A stretch of DNA of 64,000 nt from an uncultured Muribaculaceae bacterium (GCA_947629175.1 CANRCT010000006.1:1-64000); one strand, 5' to 3'. Shown: positions 8,901 through 17,612, counted from the first letter of the stretch. Notes: generated by a model not told the origin, from the sequence alone. Numbers and translations: made by a program.

Positions 8901-9420
8901 GATACCCCTTGTCATACAGCTGACGCAGAAGCCACCACACGCTTTCGATATATCGGTTATCATATGTGATATAAGGGTCGTTCATGTCCACCCAATAACC
9001 CATACGGTTGGTAAGCGTCTCCCACTCGCGGGTGTATTTCATCACCTCCGAGCGGCATGCGGCATTGTAATCGTCCACACTGATCTTCTTGCCGATATCC
9101 TCTTTGGTAATTCCAAGATTCTTTTCCACGCCAAGCTCTACCGGCAGTCCGTGGGTGTCCCAGCCGGCCTTGCGCTTTACGTGAAAACCCTTCATGGTCT
9201 TATAGCGGCAGAAAATGTCCTTGATCGTGCGGGCCATCACATGATGTATGCCGGGCATTCCGTTTGCCGAGGGCGGCCCTTCGTAAAACACGAAAGAGGG
9301 GCACCCTTCGCGCTCCTTTATGCTCTTGCCGAACAGACCCTGGCGGGTCCAGTCATCAAGCATCTCTTTATTTATTCCCGACAGATTAAAACTGTCATAT
9401 TCCTTGAATTTATTGTCCAT
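5998..9420 (-). CDS. ileS: Isoleucyl-tRNA synthetase
   Basis: Class I synthetase that charges tRNA-Ile. The 1140-aa length is that of the longer, eukaryote-like IleS type. The HIGH-type motif is GMPGIHH near residues 53-59, and the KMSKR loop is near residue 686. Between them lies the large CP1 editing domain; an anticodon-binding domain and a long C-terminal domain follow. The ATG gives MDNKFKEYDSFNLSGINKEML, a normal start for this group. It is the first gene of an operon with the DksA-like gene, lspA, the DUF4296 gene and a small gene, and has a promoter match just upstream. The long type is often less sensitive to mupirocin, but that is inference. Confidence 0.97.
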   Translation of the reverse strand: MDNKFKEYDSFNLSGINKEMLDDWTRQGLFGKSIKEREGCPSFVFYEGPPSANGMPGIHHVMARTIKDIFCRYKTMKGFHVKRKAGWDTHGLPVELGVEKNLGITKEDIGKKISVDDYNAACRSEVMKYTREWETLTNRMGYWVDMNDPYITYDNRYIESVWWLLRQLYDKGYLYKGYTIQPYSPAAGTGLSSHELNQPGCYRDVKDTTCIAQFRITDPTDNMKGWGDAYFLAWTTTPWTLPSNTALAVGPSIRYDIIRTYNPYSGEKVTVICADALVATVFNPKGAGQPLDSYSKGDKVIPYEIVGSCDGSAFVGLHYEQLIKWMNPGEGAFRVIPGDYVTTDDGTGIVHIAGTFGADDLRVSRQNGVPPLTLIDRDGNVRPMVDLKGRFFRIEDIDPEYVKNNVDTEAYRPWAGRYVKNAYDASLTPDAETLDVAICMMLKQQGLAFKIEKHTHSYPHCWRTDKPVLYYPLDSWFIRTTAAREKLMELNTTIKWKPQSTGSGRFGKWLENLQDWNLSRSRYWGTPLPIWRTEDGSEEVCIDSVAMLYDEIEKAVSAGVMKSNPYKDRGFKPGVYTKENYELIDLHRPYVDDIVLVSASGKPMKRETDLIDVWFDSGSMPYAQIHYPFENKEAFDRGDLFPADFIAEGVDQTRGWFFTLHAIAGMVFGDRAYKAVISNGLVLDKDGNKMSKRLGNAVNPFEAIEKFGSDPLRWYMISNSSPWDNLKFDEAGVQEVSRKLFSTLYNTYSFFALYANVDGFTGDEPAVGMDKLPEIDRWILSLLNSLVKDVEDALEDYEPTKAARAISEFVCDNLSNWYVRLNRKRFWGGEMDADKLAAYQTLYKCLLTVAELMAPVSPFFADRLYRDLKRCDRSVHLALFPVADMSMIDKDLEERMHLAQTVTSMVLALRRKAEIKVRQPLQKILVPAVDESQRKALQAMRQLILGEVNVKDLDIVGDDDQSILVKKVKPDFKKLGPKFGKQMKQVAAAIQGLDQHEISRLEREGAISLMIDGKEANIDVADVEIISEDIPGWLVANEGNVTVALDITVTPELRQEGVAREIVNRIQNIRKSRDYQITDRINLTFAPCQLSDDAIKNYADYVARQVLADTLLVGPVADDDMTEILDIDGTDVKVRITLSK

Positions 9421-9446
9421 CGCGAATCTGTTCTTAAATCAAGATG

Positions 9447-9477
9447 CAAAGTTACGATTATTTGCTCAACTATCAAC
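9447..9477 (-). promoter_or_regulatory. Promoter of the ileS operon
   Basis: Minus-strand GTTG (9477-9474), a 19-base spacer and TAACTTTG (9454-9447) fit the Bacteroidota consensus, with one mismatch in the -33 box. The leader to the ileS ATG is about 20 bases. Confidence 0.7.
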
Positions 9478-9487
9478 CTTTTTACTT

Positions 9488-10066
9488 TCAGAAAATAATA
9501 TTGACCGCGGCTGCCACCGACTTGCCGTCGGCGCCTACAGCAGGCAGCGCCGTCACGGTGACACGCGTTTTGTCCCATCCGAAAAGTCGCCGCTCTACAG
9601 GCAGAAGCAGATATGCCAGCCGGGCGGAAACGAAGCCGGTGACTGCTCCGCCCACGACATCGCCGAACCGATGACGATGATGATGGATCCTCAGTGCCCC
9701 CACACCTGCCGCCCAGGCATACGCGCCGGCACCCCAGCCCCAGCCATACTCGCTCCTGATGATTTCCGCCCCGGCCGTAGCGCGAGCCATATGTCCCGAC
9801 GGGAAAGAATGGTTGTCGCTGCCATCGGGCCGACGCGATCTGACGGTATGCTTCAGCGTCTGGACGAGAATTTCGTCCAGTGCGAAAGCAGTGGCCGTGA
9901 CTGCCAGACGCTCACGGAAAGTATGTTTCGCCTCAACGCCGAATACCCCTATGGTCGGAGCTGCCAGTATCGGCACGAACTGCCCCGCATCATCGACGAT
10001 ATATGTTTTGGCCTCCGCGGCCAGAACGGCTGCGGTCAGGACTAAAGCCATTATGATTCTTTTCAT
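9488..10066 (-). CDS. PAP2-family membrane-associated phosphatase
   Basis: A 192-aa type 2 phosphatidic-acid phosphatase-like protein with an N-terminal signal sequence (about 1-19). All three PAP2 motifs are visible: KHTVRSRRP (72-80), PSGH (89-92), and Arg126 with His132 and Asp136 in RIHHHRHRFGD. The family dephosphorylates lipid phosphates such as undecaprenyl diphosphate, lipid A phosphates or phosphatidylglycerol phosphate; the substrate cannot be told here. It overlaps the upstream NlpC/P60 gene by ATGA at the end of an envelope operon with glmM, so a cell-wall or LPS lipid-carrier role is plausible. Confidence 0.9.
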   Translation of the reverse strand: MKRIIMALVLTAAVLAAEAKTYIVDDAGQFVPILAAPTIGVFGVEAKHTFRERLAVTATAFALDEILVQTLKHTVRSRRPDGSDNHSFPSGHMARATAGAEIIRSEYGWGWGAGAYAWAAGVGALRIHHHRHRFGDVVGGAVTGFVSARLAYLLLPVERRLFGWDKTRVTVTALPAVGADGKSVAAAVNIIF

Positions 10067-11028
10067 TCAAAATACCATTTATGAAATTTAACGGGTGTGA
10101 TACCGGGCGACCTTCCGCTGCCAAGCATCCGGCGCACCTTTACGACCTTTCGTGGCACAAAACATTCGTCATCCTTATGGACGCTGCCATAACTTACACG
10201 GCCCGATGAATGGATATAACGGCCACGATCGAGATTAATGGCCACATGAGTGATGCGAACACCGTCGCTGCCGGTAAAAAACAGCAGATCGCCGGCTTCC
10301 CATCTCTGAGGATCCGAGCTGTCGACATCAGTCCCGGTAAGTGCCTGCTGCGAGGCGTCGCGCCGCAATATCAGGCCGGCCGACCAATAGGCCGCCTTTA
10401 CCAGACCGGAGCAGTCAGGGCCTTTCGATGTAAGTCCGCCCCATACGTATGGAGCTCCGACCATCGCTTTTGCGGTGGACAATATCGTCGTGATGTCGGA
10501 TTCTTTCGATGCCCACGTCTCAAAGTCCTCTACACTTCTGCTCTCTACATATCCCTGAAATCTGCCTCCAGGGAGGCTGACAAGCATGTAATCCCCGCCG
10601 TCCGACAGCCATTCCACGATATCGCCTCCGATGAGCTCGGCCACGCGGTTTCCCGGGTCATCCGTCATAACAGTGTCTGCTGATACAGCTATGGTGCCTG
10701 GGTCAGTCACTATCAGACGGCGCGATCTCCGCCAGTCCGACATCTTTCGGTCATCAAACAACGTGAGATTGGCGCGGTTGATATAACCTCTGTAACCGTC
10801 AGGAAGCTGCACCTCATACCAGTCGCCACGGCGCTTGCCCGCTTTGACCGGAGTGCCGGCCAAAGCCTGCGTAGTCTGTTCGGAAGCATGCGACGGCTCT
10901 GCCCTGACACACGCCACCGAAATATCGACAAGCCCCCACCGGCTGCTGTCGGCGGGGGTAACTGTCTGGGCCGACACTTCCGATGCGACTGAAATCGCCG
11001 TGAGAAGCGCCGCCAGTATTATTTTCAT
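10063..11028 (-). CDS. Secreted SH3 / NlpC-P60 peptidoglycan endopeptidase
   Basis: A 321-aa exported cysteine peptidase of the NlpC/P60 family, which cuts peptide stems of peptidoglycan. A signal peptide covers about 1-20. Two bacterial SH3-like segments follow (about 35-90 and 105-165). The catalytic domain has Cys206 in DCSGL, the WGG substrate motif just before it, and the downstream histidine in THVAIN. The architecture resembles Bacteroides dipeptidyl-peptidase VI/YkfC-type enzymes that act on gamma-D-Glu-diamino acid bonds. It starts five bases after glmM and is coupled to the PAP2 gene. Confidence 0.9.
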   Translation of the reverse strand: MKIILAALLTAISVASEVSAQTVTPADSSRWGLVDISVACVRAEPSHASEQTTQALAGTPVKAGKRRGDWYEVQLPDGYRGYINRANLTLFDDRKMSDWRRSRRLIVTDPGTIAVSADTVMTDDPGNRVAELIGGDIVEWLSDGGDYMLVSLPGGRFQGYVESRSVEDFETWASKESDITTILSTAKAMVGAPYVWGGLTSKGPDCSGLVKAAYWSAGLILRRDASQQALTGTDVDSSDPQRWEAGDLLFFTGSDGVRITHVAINLDRGRYIHSSGRVSYGSVHKDDECFVPRKVVKVRRMLGSGRSPGITPVKFHKWYFE

Positions 11029-11033
11029 TCTGC

Positions 11034-12425
11034 TCAGTGTTTGGTCATTTCAGTGATGACATCCTTTATCTGCTGGCCGAGTTTCTCCGCCTCTTCCATC
11101 GAGTGAGCTTCCGAATATATACGGATGATCGGCTCGGTATTGGATTTACGCAAATGCACCCAGCTGTCGGCGAAGTCGATCTTTACTCCATCGATATCCG
11201 TGATCTTCTCGCTGGCATAACGCTTCTTCACCTCTTCAAGGATGGCGTCGACATTGATCTCCGGCGTCAGCTCGATCTTGTTCTTGGCTATGGCATAGGC
11301 CGGATAAGATTTCTTAAGTTCGCTCACTTTTTTGCCGCTCTTTGCAAGCAGTGACAGGAACAGAGCTACACCTACAAGTGCGTCGCGTCCGTAATGCGAA
11401 GCCGGATATATGACTCCTCCGTTGCCTTCGCCGCCGATCACCGCACCGGTCTCTTTCATCTTGGTGGTGACATTCACCTCCCCGACCGCTGAGGCTGCAT
11501 ACTGGCATCCGTGAGCCGCGGTCACATCACGCAGAGCGCGCGAAGAGCTCAGGTTGGAAACTGTCGAGCCGGGAGTGTGCGACAACACGTAATCAGCGAC
11601 AGCGACCAGAGTATATTCCTCAACAAACATCTCGCCATTCTCCATCACGATAGCCAGACGGTCGACATCGGGATCCACAACGAAACCCACATCGGCTTTA
11701 CCATCGCTCATCAGGCTTGATATCTGTGTAAGGTTTTCGGGGATAGGCTCGGGAGTATGCGAGAAACGTCCTGTCACCTCGCAATTAAGTTCTATCACAT
11801 TCTTCACGCCGAGAGCCTTGAGAAGCTGGGGAATGACTGTGCCGCCCACCGAATTCACCGCATCCACTGCCACTGTAAAGTCAGCCTTCGCTATAGCCTC
11901 CCTGTCGACCAGATCAAGAGCCAGCACTTTCTCAATATGCTTGCGGTTGTAAGTCGTATTCTTCAGCTCATGTCCGAGATCCATCACATCGCAGAAAGTG
12001 TACGCGTCAGCCGCAGCTATCGAAAGCACTTCCTTGCCCTGGGCGTCATTCAGGAACTCACCGTTTTCATTGAGCAGTTTCAATGCATTCCACTGCATCG
12101 GATTGTGGCTTGCAGTGATGATGATGCCTCCGCATGCATTTTCTTCGGTGACGGCTATCTCGGTAGTCGGAGTGGAGGCAAGGCCGATGTTCACCACATC
12201 GAATCCCATGCCACAGAGAGTAGACACCACTATGCCGCTGACCATTTCGCCAGATATGCGGGCATCGCGGCCCACAACGATCACATTGGACGTTTTCGTG
12301 GTATTGCGCCTGATGAATGTGGCATAAGCCGCAGTAAACTTCACTATGTCAAGAGGGGACAGCCCCTCACCGGGTGCGCCGCCTATGGTGCCGCGTATTC
12401 CGGATATAGATTTAATTAGTGACAT
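11034..12425 (-). CDS. glmM: Phosphoglucosamine mutase
   Basis: Alpha-D-phosphohexomutase of 463 aa that converts glucosamine-6-phosphate to glucosamine-1-phosphate for UDP-GlcNAc synthesis. The phosphoserine loop TASHNPMQWNALK places Ser106 at the active site; the metal loop is DPDVDRLAIV, the sugar-binding loop GEGNGGVIYP, and the C-terminal phosphate loop is near 425-440. Phosphomannomutase is the alternative within the family. Its place beside a peptidoglycan hydrolase and a lipid phosphatase favours a wall-precursor role. It is 43 bases from the upstream DUF4827 gene. Confidence 0.88.
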   Translation of the reverse strand: MSLIKSISGIRGTIGGAPGEGLSPLDIVKFTAAYATFIRRNTTKTSNVIVVGRDARISGEMVSGIVVSTLCGMGFDVVNIGLASTPTTEIAVTEENACGGIIITASHNPMQWNALKLLNENGEFLNDAQGKEVLSIAAADAYTFCDVMDLGHELKNTTYNRKHIEKVLALDLVDREAIAKADFTVAVDAVNSVGGTVIPQLLKALGVKNVIELNCEVTGRFSHTPEPIPENLTQISSLMSDGKADVGFVVDPDVDRLAIVMENGEMFVEEYTLVAVADYVLSHTPGSTVSNLSSSRALRDVTAAHGCQYAASAVGEVNVTTKMKETGAVIGGEGNGGVIYPASHYGRDALVGVALFLSLLAKSGKKVSELKKSYPAYAIAKNKIELTPEINVDAILEEVKKRYASEKITDIDGVKIDFADSWVHLRKSNTEPIIRIYSEAHSMEEAEKLGQQIKDVITEMTKH

Positions 12426-12468
12426 GATTGGATGATATTGTATTAGTTTTATTGTTTTTATGGCTGCT

Positions 12469-13047
12469 TCAGATCTGGCTCTTGTAGTATCTGAAGTGAT
12501 AGAGATAAGGCTGTACCGACGATATCTCCGACGACCATCCGTACTGTGACTTCACTACAAGTTTCACCTCACTGTTGAGAGGAAGATACTGAAGCGGCAT
12601 CTGTATGGCGAGCCCCCATGAAGAGGATGATTCAAGAGTATAATTCTTGTAACGGAATGACATGTTGCCTCCCTCCACATAGTCGCTGTTGCCTTCGCCC
12701 GGCATGTCGTTTATTCCGTCGTAGTAGGTAAGATTATAGCGCATGAAACGGAAATAGATCAGCTGGTCGTCCTGAGCCATTTCGCCGTCACCTACCTTCA
12801 CTACCTGCATGAATACATTGCCGTCCTCATCAAGACGGTAATAGGGAGCGTCGTTGCCGGTGATGAATTTGTTATCGGCCGGCAGCTCCGTCAGGATGAT
12901 CTGATCGGACAGAAACAGGTTGACGGCCTTGTTCTCTTCTTCGAGAAGTTCGGCATAGCTCTTGTCGTCGTCACATCCGCTGAGGCCTGTCATGAGACCG
13001 GCAGCGGCGATGATGGCTAAAAACGGGTATTTAGAGAGTATCTTCAT
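12469..13047 (-). CDS. DUF4827 lipoprotein
   Basis: A 192-aa exported lipoprotein with lipobox LSGC near residue 25 (GLMTGLSGCDDDKSYAELL). The mature part matches the Bacteroidales DUF4827 family, thought to have an FKBP-like fold from overall pattern (conserved YYRLDEDGNVFMQVVKVG and the QMPLQYLPLNSEVKLVVKS strand-turn region). No catalytic residues can be claimed. Its usual neighbour is glmM, as here. It begins 19 bases after the DHH phosphoesterase gene, so both are likely on one transcript. Confidence 0.82.
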   Translation of the reverse strand: MKILSKYPFLAIIAAAGLMTGLSGCDDDKSYAELLEEENKAVNLFLSDQIILTELPADNKFITGNDAPYYRLDEDGNVFMQVVKVGDGEMAQDDQLIYFRFMRYNLTYYDGINDMPGEGNSDYVEGGNMSFRYKNYTLESSSSWGLAIQMPLQYLPLNSEVKLVVKSQYGWSSEISSVQPYLYHFRYYKSQI

Positions 13048-13066
13048 GTCGTGATGTCATTTGGAT

Positions 13067-14128
13067 TTATCTGTAATTCTTTTGTGGAATTTCGGTCAGT
13101 TCAAGATATTGATCAAATTCGTCGATCGCGGCGAGAAGCACGTCGAGAGCTTCGGAAACCGTACCGGTGAATTCGCCTCCGGCAGCATTAAGGTGACCTC
13201 CGCCGCCGAAAAGCCGTTCACAGACTACATTGACCGGGAAACAGCCTTTGCTGCGCATAGAGACCTTAACGAAATCAGGCTCATCCTGCCGCAGATACAC
13301 GCTCCAGGTCACTCCCGGCACAGCCAGCGGCTTGTTTACCAGTCCTTCAGTGTCGCCTTTGACATAGGAGAACTCGTTGAGTTCATCGCGTTCAAGGATT
13401 ATGACCGCGAGCTGATGCTCGGGCAGGATCTGCATCTTGCGGTAAAGCGCATACCCGTTGATTCTCAGCGATTCCGCGCGATGGGTATTCCAAGCCATAG
13501 AATACACCTCATCCTTGTCAAGCCCCTTCGCCAGAAGCAGGGATATTATCAGGTAAAGATCCGGATCGTTGGAATTATATGAGAAATTGCCGGTATCCGT
13601 CAGCATTCCCGTATATATGCATGTCGCTGCGTCAATATCAATCTGATCATACATGGCCGCCTGCCACAGGATGTGGAAAAGCAACGCACAGGTCGACGAC
13701 TGATCTGGGCGGGAAATGGTCAGATCCGCAAAACGCTCGGGATTCAGATGATGGTCGATAAGTATCTTCTTCGCATCGCAGGCCTCGACGGCCGGTGCAA
13801 GACGGTCTATACGCTTCAGAGAGTTGAAATCAAGGCAGATTACAGCGTCGGCTGCGCCAAGAGCACGGTTCACCCGGTCGGGGAAGCGCGAGGCGATGAC
13901 TATATCGGAAAAACCCGGGAGAAAATCAAGGGTTGAAGCGGGAGTGTCCGGAGTGATTACCACCGCTTTCTTGCCAAGACGGCCGAGCACGTGACACAGA
14001 CCGAGCGATGACCCGAGAGCATCGCCGTCGGGAGTCATGTGGCAGGTAATCACGAACTGTGACGCTTCGGCCACCATGTCCGCGAAAAGCTCTATATCTG
14101 ATGAGTCAATCGAGCGTTGGAAGTCCAT
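13067..14128 (-). CDS. nrnA: DHH/DHHA1 phosphoesterase (NrnA-like)
   Basis: A 353-aa cytosolic phosphoesterase. Residues 30-40 carry the metal motif HMTPDGDALGS; the DHH motif lies in IDHHLNPE near residue 130. The DHHA1 domain at the C-terminus ends with GGGGHLNAAGGEF. The family hydrolyses nanoRNAs (2-5 nt) and, in several members, 3'-phosphoadenosine 5'-phosphate. It is the first gene of the envelope operon and has a TAACTTTG -7 box upstream. The exact substrate is inferred from the family only. Confidence 0.88.
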   Translation of the reverse strand: MDFQRSIDSSDIELFADMVAEASQFVITCHMTPDGDALGSSLGLCHVLGRLGKKAVVITPDTPASTLDFLPGFSDIVIASRFPDRVNRALGAADAVICLDFNSLKRIDRLAPAVEACDAKKILIDHHLNPERFADLTISRPDQSSTCALLFHILWQAAMYDQIDIDAATCIYTGMLTDTGNFSYNSNDPDLYLIISLLLAKGLDKDEVYSMAWNTHRAESLRINGYALYRKMQILPEHQLAVIILERDELNEFSYVKGDTEGLVNKPLAVPGVTWSVYLRQDEPDFVKVSMRSKGCFPVNVVCERLFGGGGHLNAAGGEFTGTVSEALDVLLAAIDEFDQYLELTEIPQKNYR

Positions 14129-14147
14129 CTTTCGGCTGAAATTTTTG

Positions 14148-14155
14148 CAAAGTTA
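14148..14155 (-). promoter_or_regulatory. -7 box before the DHH gene
   Basis: Minus-strand TAACTTTG lies 20 bases before the ATG. The expected -33 TTTG is not clear at 19-21 bases further upstream, so this is a partial promoter match. Confidence 0.5.
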
Positions 14156-14230
14156 ATGTTTTTTGTCGAAGTCATACATCGGCCGAACGGATTTGAACCG
14201 ACGTTTAACAATTTTTTCCTCCCTTACGGG

Positions 14231-15646
14231 TCATACAATCCTGATATCAGGATTGATGAGATACAGCCGTCCGGTAGCTCTGGTGATAGAAGTATACAGC
14301 CATCGGTAAAAATCCAGTCCGCGCGACTCTGGAGGGATATATCCCATATCTACATAGACATCGCTCCACTGGCCGCCCTGAGATTTATGACAGGTGACGG
14401 CATAGGCGTATTTCACCTGCAGCGCATTGAGATACGGGTTTGACCGCGATGCCTTGAGCCTATACGCCATGGGAGTCTGCGGCGCGAAAACATCCGTATC
14501 GCCCAGCACTCCCTCAAGCAGACGCTGAGCCTTATCAGGCGGCAATGCCGGAGTGTCCGACAAAAGAGTGTCGAGACATATCTTGCAGTCGAGGTCGACA
14601 TCTCTGTCGGGCATCGTCAGCGAGACATCGGCAAAACGCAGCCCATATTTCATTTCCGTGCCGTCGACCCTGTTGATCACCGCCATATCGCCGTTGGCTA
14701 TGAAATCAAGCCCTTTCACTCTGGAGCTCCACAGGTAATTGTTCTTCACCACCAGCAGGCGCTCCCCTACGCATAGTTCCTCCTCACGTCCGAGTATCAG
14801 TGAGCGCACAGCCGTGTTGAACTGTGTCGCCCTCCTGTTGGAACGCGTTATCACGATTGTTTCGTCTATCCCCACATCGGCATACGACCGCTCTATCTGG
14901 TCCTGAAGCTCTTCACCCGGTATAGAAGTAATATCGCTGAATCCTTTCAGTCTGATACGGGGCTCCGGAAGAGGATCGCGGTGCATGGCCTTGCGCATCC
15001 ATGTGGCATTATACAATATCCCCGAATCCGCACCCTGTCTGACTACCTCGGTCATGACGGCGTGAATGACGCGCAGACCGAATTCCTTCAGACGCGCCAC
15101 ACTCATTGCCGGACTTTCAGTGCATCCCACGGGAGGCAGCTGTGCTCTGTCGCCGAGCAATATCATTCGGCAGCCTTCGCCGGAATAAACATACTGTATG
15201 AGATCCTCAAGGAGATTCCTGCCGCCGTCGGCCACAGTCTGGGATTCGCCTATCATCGATGCCTCGTCGATAATAAACACGGCTCCGCTCAGAGCATTGT
15301 CGGCCACATCGCCGGTCATATATCCCAGACCTGTCCCGTCTGAACGGTAAATCCTACGGTGTATGGTTGTGGCCGTCATTCCTGAAAACCGGCTGAATAC
15401 TTTCGCGGCACGTCCGGTAGGAGCCAGAAGCACCACCGGGATACGGGCGTCGCGAAGCGATCGCACCAGCGCACCGGTCAAAGATGTCTTGCCGGTTCCG
15501 GCATAACCGTTTAGCAGAAACACGACATCACTCGGCATCAGCGGCGAACAAAACCGCGCGAGAGCCGCTATCAGCTGTACCTGCTGATCATTAGGCACAT
15601 ACGGCAGATTGAGCAGTATGCTTTCCGCAAACTCATCGATATTCAT
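14231..15646 (-). CDS. RecD-like AAA helicase
   Basis: A 471-aa superfamily 1 helicase. Walker A is GYAGTGKTS at 47-55, Walker B is IIDEAS near 130, and the C-terminal UvrD_C_2 region has VTCHKSQGGQWSDVYVD near 425. This is the compact RecD/Pif1-like ATPase found alone in many Bacteroidetes, without RecB or RecC nearby. It probably acts in DNA repair or replication-fork processing, but its partner is unknown. It lies between the tsf terminator and the DHH promoter, as its own unit. Confidence 0.85.
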   Translation of the reverse strand: MNIDEFAESILLNLPYVPNDQQVQLIAALARFCSPLMPSDVVFLLNGYAGTGKTSLTGALVRSLRDARIPVVLLAPTGRAAKVFSRFSGMTATTIHRRIYRSDGTGLGYMTGDVADNALSGAVFIIDEASMIGESQTVADGGRNLLEDLIQYVYSGEGCRMILLGDRAQLPPVGCTESPAMSVARLKEFGLRVIHAVMTEVVRQGADSGILYNATWMRKAMHRDPLPEPRIRLKGFSDITSIPGEELQDQIERSYADVGIDETIVITRSNRRATQFNTAVRSLILGREEELCVGERLLVVKNNYLWSSRVKGLDFIANGDMAVINRVDGTEMKYGLRFADVSLTMPDRDVDLDCKICLDTLLSDTPALPPDKAQRLLEGVLGDTDVFAPQTPMAYRLKASRSNPYLNALQVKYAYAVTCHKSQGGQWSDVYVDMGYIPPESRGLDFYRWLYTSITRATGRLYLINPDIRIV

Positions 15647-15693
15647 ACCTATCTATCATTATGACGGCCATCACCCCGAAGCTCCGTAATACA

Positions 15694-15734
15694 ATCGGCG
15701 CCATCCCTCCACGACAAGTGGGGACAGCGCCGAT
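15694..15734 (-). terminator. Terminator after tsf
   Basis: ATCGGCGC at 15694-15701 pairs with its complement at 15727-15734, with an extra inner CCAC/GTGG stem. On the minus strand a TTGTATTA tail follows. It ends the rplM-rpsI-rpsB-tsf transcript, 29 bases after the tsf stop. Confidence 0.7.
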
Positions 15735-15762
15735 ATATCAGTAGGGATCAGTTACCGGATAA

Positions 15763-16755
15763 TCAGTCCTGATTGAGATTCATGCGCTTGAAATCCACTA
15801 CAACCAGTCCCTTGGAATTCTGTTCGAGATACTTGCCGATAGTAAGGGTAGCATCTTTGATGAACTCCTGCTCCATGAGCACGGATTCCTTATAGAACTT
15901 GTTGACGCGGCCCTTGGCGATATTTTCGATCATCTGGGCGGGAAGATTGGCAGCTTTCTGCTCTGCTGTCTCCTTAGCGATAGCGCGGGCCTTGTCGGCC
16001 TCTTCAGGAGTGAGCCATCCCTTGGCGATATTGCTCTCGATATGGGCCTCCGAATCGACAAGATTCGGATTGATGCCGGCTTTCTTGAGAGCTGCTTCCA
16101 CAGCCTTCTTCACCTGCTCCTCCTTTGTCTTGTCAACAGCGACCTTGTACTCGGTCTCCACTACGGAAGCCGGTACGCTCTCGATGCTTACAGCCACGGG
16201 GTTCATGGAAGCGACCTGCATGGCCACGTCGCGGCCGAGCTGATAGTCTACATCGGCCTTGTTGAAACCGACGATGGTCGACAGCTTGTTGCCGAGGTGG
16301 TCATATGCGGTAGTCGACTCAGCCTTGATCCACTCATATGCGCCGATCTCCATCTTCTCACCGGTCTTGCCGCTCTCCTCCACCACGAGATCCTGGATGG
16401 TCTGGCCGTCGATAGTCAGAGCCTTGAGTTCCTCTATGTTGTTGGGGCGGTTTTCCATAGCCGCATTAAGTATCTTGCGGGTAGTTTCGACGAATCCGGC
16501 GTTCTTGGCCACGAAGTCGGTCTCACATTTGAGAGCGACGATAGCAGCGAAAGTGCCGTCGCTGGCCGAGAGGGAGCATCCTTCGGAGGCTTCCCGGTCC
16601 TCGCGCTTTGCAGCCACAGCCTGACCCTTCTTGCGGAGGATCTCCACAGCGGCCTCTATGTCGCCGTTTGTTTCGGCGAGCGCTTTTTTGCAGTCCATCA
16701 GGCCGGCGCTTGTAAGGTGGCGCAGCTTGGTGATTTCTGCCATTGTAACAGCCAT
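15763..16755 (-). CDS. tsf: Elongation factor Ts
   Basis: Guanine nucleotide exchange factor for EF-Tu. The 330 residues start with a UBA-like domain (MAVTMAEITKLRHLTSAGLMDCKK) and contain the EF-Tu contact motif TDFVAKN near residue 78, then two core subdomains. The first of two close ATGs (16755 and 16743) is chosen because Bacteroides EF-Ts begins MAVTMADI. It follows rpsB by 35 bases, the usual S2-Ts pairing. Confidence 0.97.
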   Translation of the reverse strand: MAVTMAEITKLRHLTSAGLMDCKKALAETNGDIEAAVEILRKKGQAVAAKREDREASEGCSLSASDGTFAAIVALKCETDFVAKNAGFVETTRKILNAAMENRPNNIEELKALTIDGQTIQDLVVEESGKTGEKMEIGAYEWIKAESTTAYDHLGNKLSTIVGFNKADVDYQLGRDVAMQVASMNPVAVSIESVPASVVETEYKVAVDKTKEEQVKKAVEAALKKAGINPNLVDSEAHIESNIAKGWLTPEEADKARAIAKETAEQKAANLPAQMIENIAKGRVNKFYKESVLMEQEFIKDATLTIGKYLEQNSKGLVVVDFKRMNLNQD

Positions 16756-16790
16756 GTTCTTATTTGTGTTTTAGGTTGTTATTACTTGAT

Positions 16791-17612
16791 TTACTCTGCT
16801 GCAGGAGCTTCTGCCGCTGCCTCTTCACCATTTTCCTCGCGACGGGGGCCACGGCTTACTCTGCGACGCTCGCGGCGGGGAGCCTGTCCCTCTTCGCCGG
16901 CGGCTGCAGTATCTACTTTCTCCACCTTGCGCTCCTCAATGCCTTCCGACATGGCGGCGCATACGGTGTCAAGGATCAGCTCGATGCTCTTGGATGCGTC
17001 GTCGTTGGCCGGAATCACGAAATCAACATTGTTGGGATCGGAATTGGTGTCGACCATTGCGAATACGGGGATGCCAAGACGGTTGGCCTCTGCCACTGCG
17101 ATGCGCTCCTTGAGCACGTCGACTACGAAAAGAGCTGACGGCAGACGGCTCAGATCGGCGATCGAACCGAGGGTCTTCTCAAGCTTCGCACGCTGACGTG
17201 TGATCTGCAGTTTCTCACGCTTCGAGAGGTTGTCGAAAGTGCCGTCCTTCGACATCTTGTCGATGGAAGCCATCTTCTTGACAGCCTTGCGGATTGTGGG
17301 GAAGTTGGTGAGCATGCCGCCCGGCCATCTCTCGATGACGTAAGGCATGCCTATGGCCTGGGCTTTTTCAGCCACGACCTGTTTGGCCTGTTTCTTGGTT
17401 GCGACGAAGAGCACCTTTTTGCCCGATTTAGCGATGTTCTTCAGCGCGTTGGCGGCCTCTTCCACCTTTGCGGCGGTCTTGTAGAGGTCGATGATGTGGA
17501 TACCGTTGCGCTCCATGAAGATATAGGGCGCCATAGCAGGATTCCATTTTCTCTTGAGGTGACCGAAATGGCAACCTGCTTCTAAAAGTTGGTCAAATGT
17601 AGGAGTTGACAT
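16791..17612 (-). CDS. rpsB: 30S ribosomal protein S2
   Basis: Small-subunit protein of 273 aa with the usual start MSTPTFDQLLEAGCHFGH and core motifs WNPAMAPYIF and ERWPGGMLTNF. A charged, low-complexity tail from about residue 230 (rich in Arg, Glu and Ala) extends it beyond the roughly 240-aa E. coli protein; such tails are common in Bacteroidetes S2. A 109-base gap separates it from rpsI, which may hold regulatory RNA, but no clear structure is claimed. Confidence 0.97.
   Translation of the reverse strand: MSTPTFDQLLEAGCHFGHLKRKWNPAMAPYIFMERNGIHIIDLYKTAAKVEEAANALKNIAKSGKKVLFVATKKQAKQVVAEKAQAIGMPYVIERWPGGMLTNFPTIRKAVKKMASIDKMSKDGTFDNLSKREKLQITRQRAKLEKTLGSIADLSRLPSALFVVDVLKERIAVAEANRLGIPVFAMVDTNSDPNNVDFVIPANDDASKSIELILDTVCAAMSEGIEERKVEKVDTAAAGEEGQAPRRERRRVSRGPRREENGEEAAAEAPAAE

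Noticed and set aside
14173-14205. tRNA T-arm-like stretch (GGATTTGAACC on the plus strand) between the RecD-like and DHH genes
   Set aside because: Only a 3-bp T stem forms and no acceptor, D or anticodon arm can be found; at best a remnant of a tRNA or integration scar.
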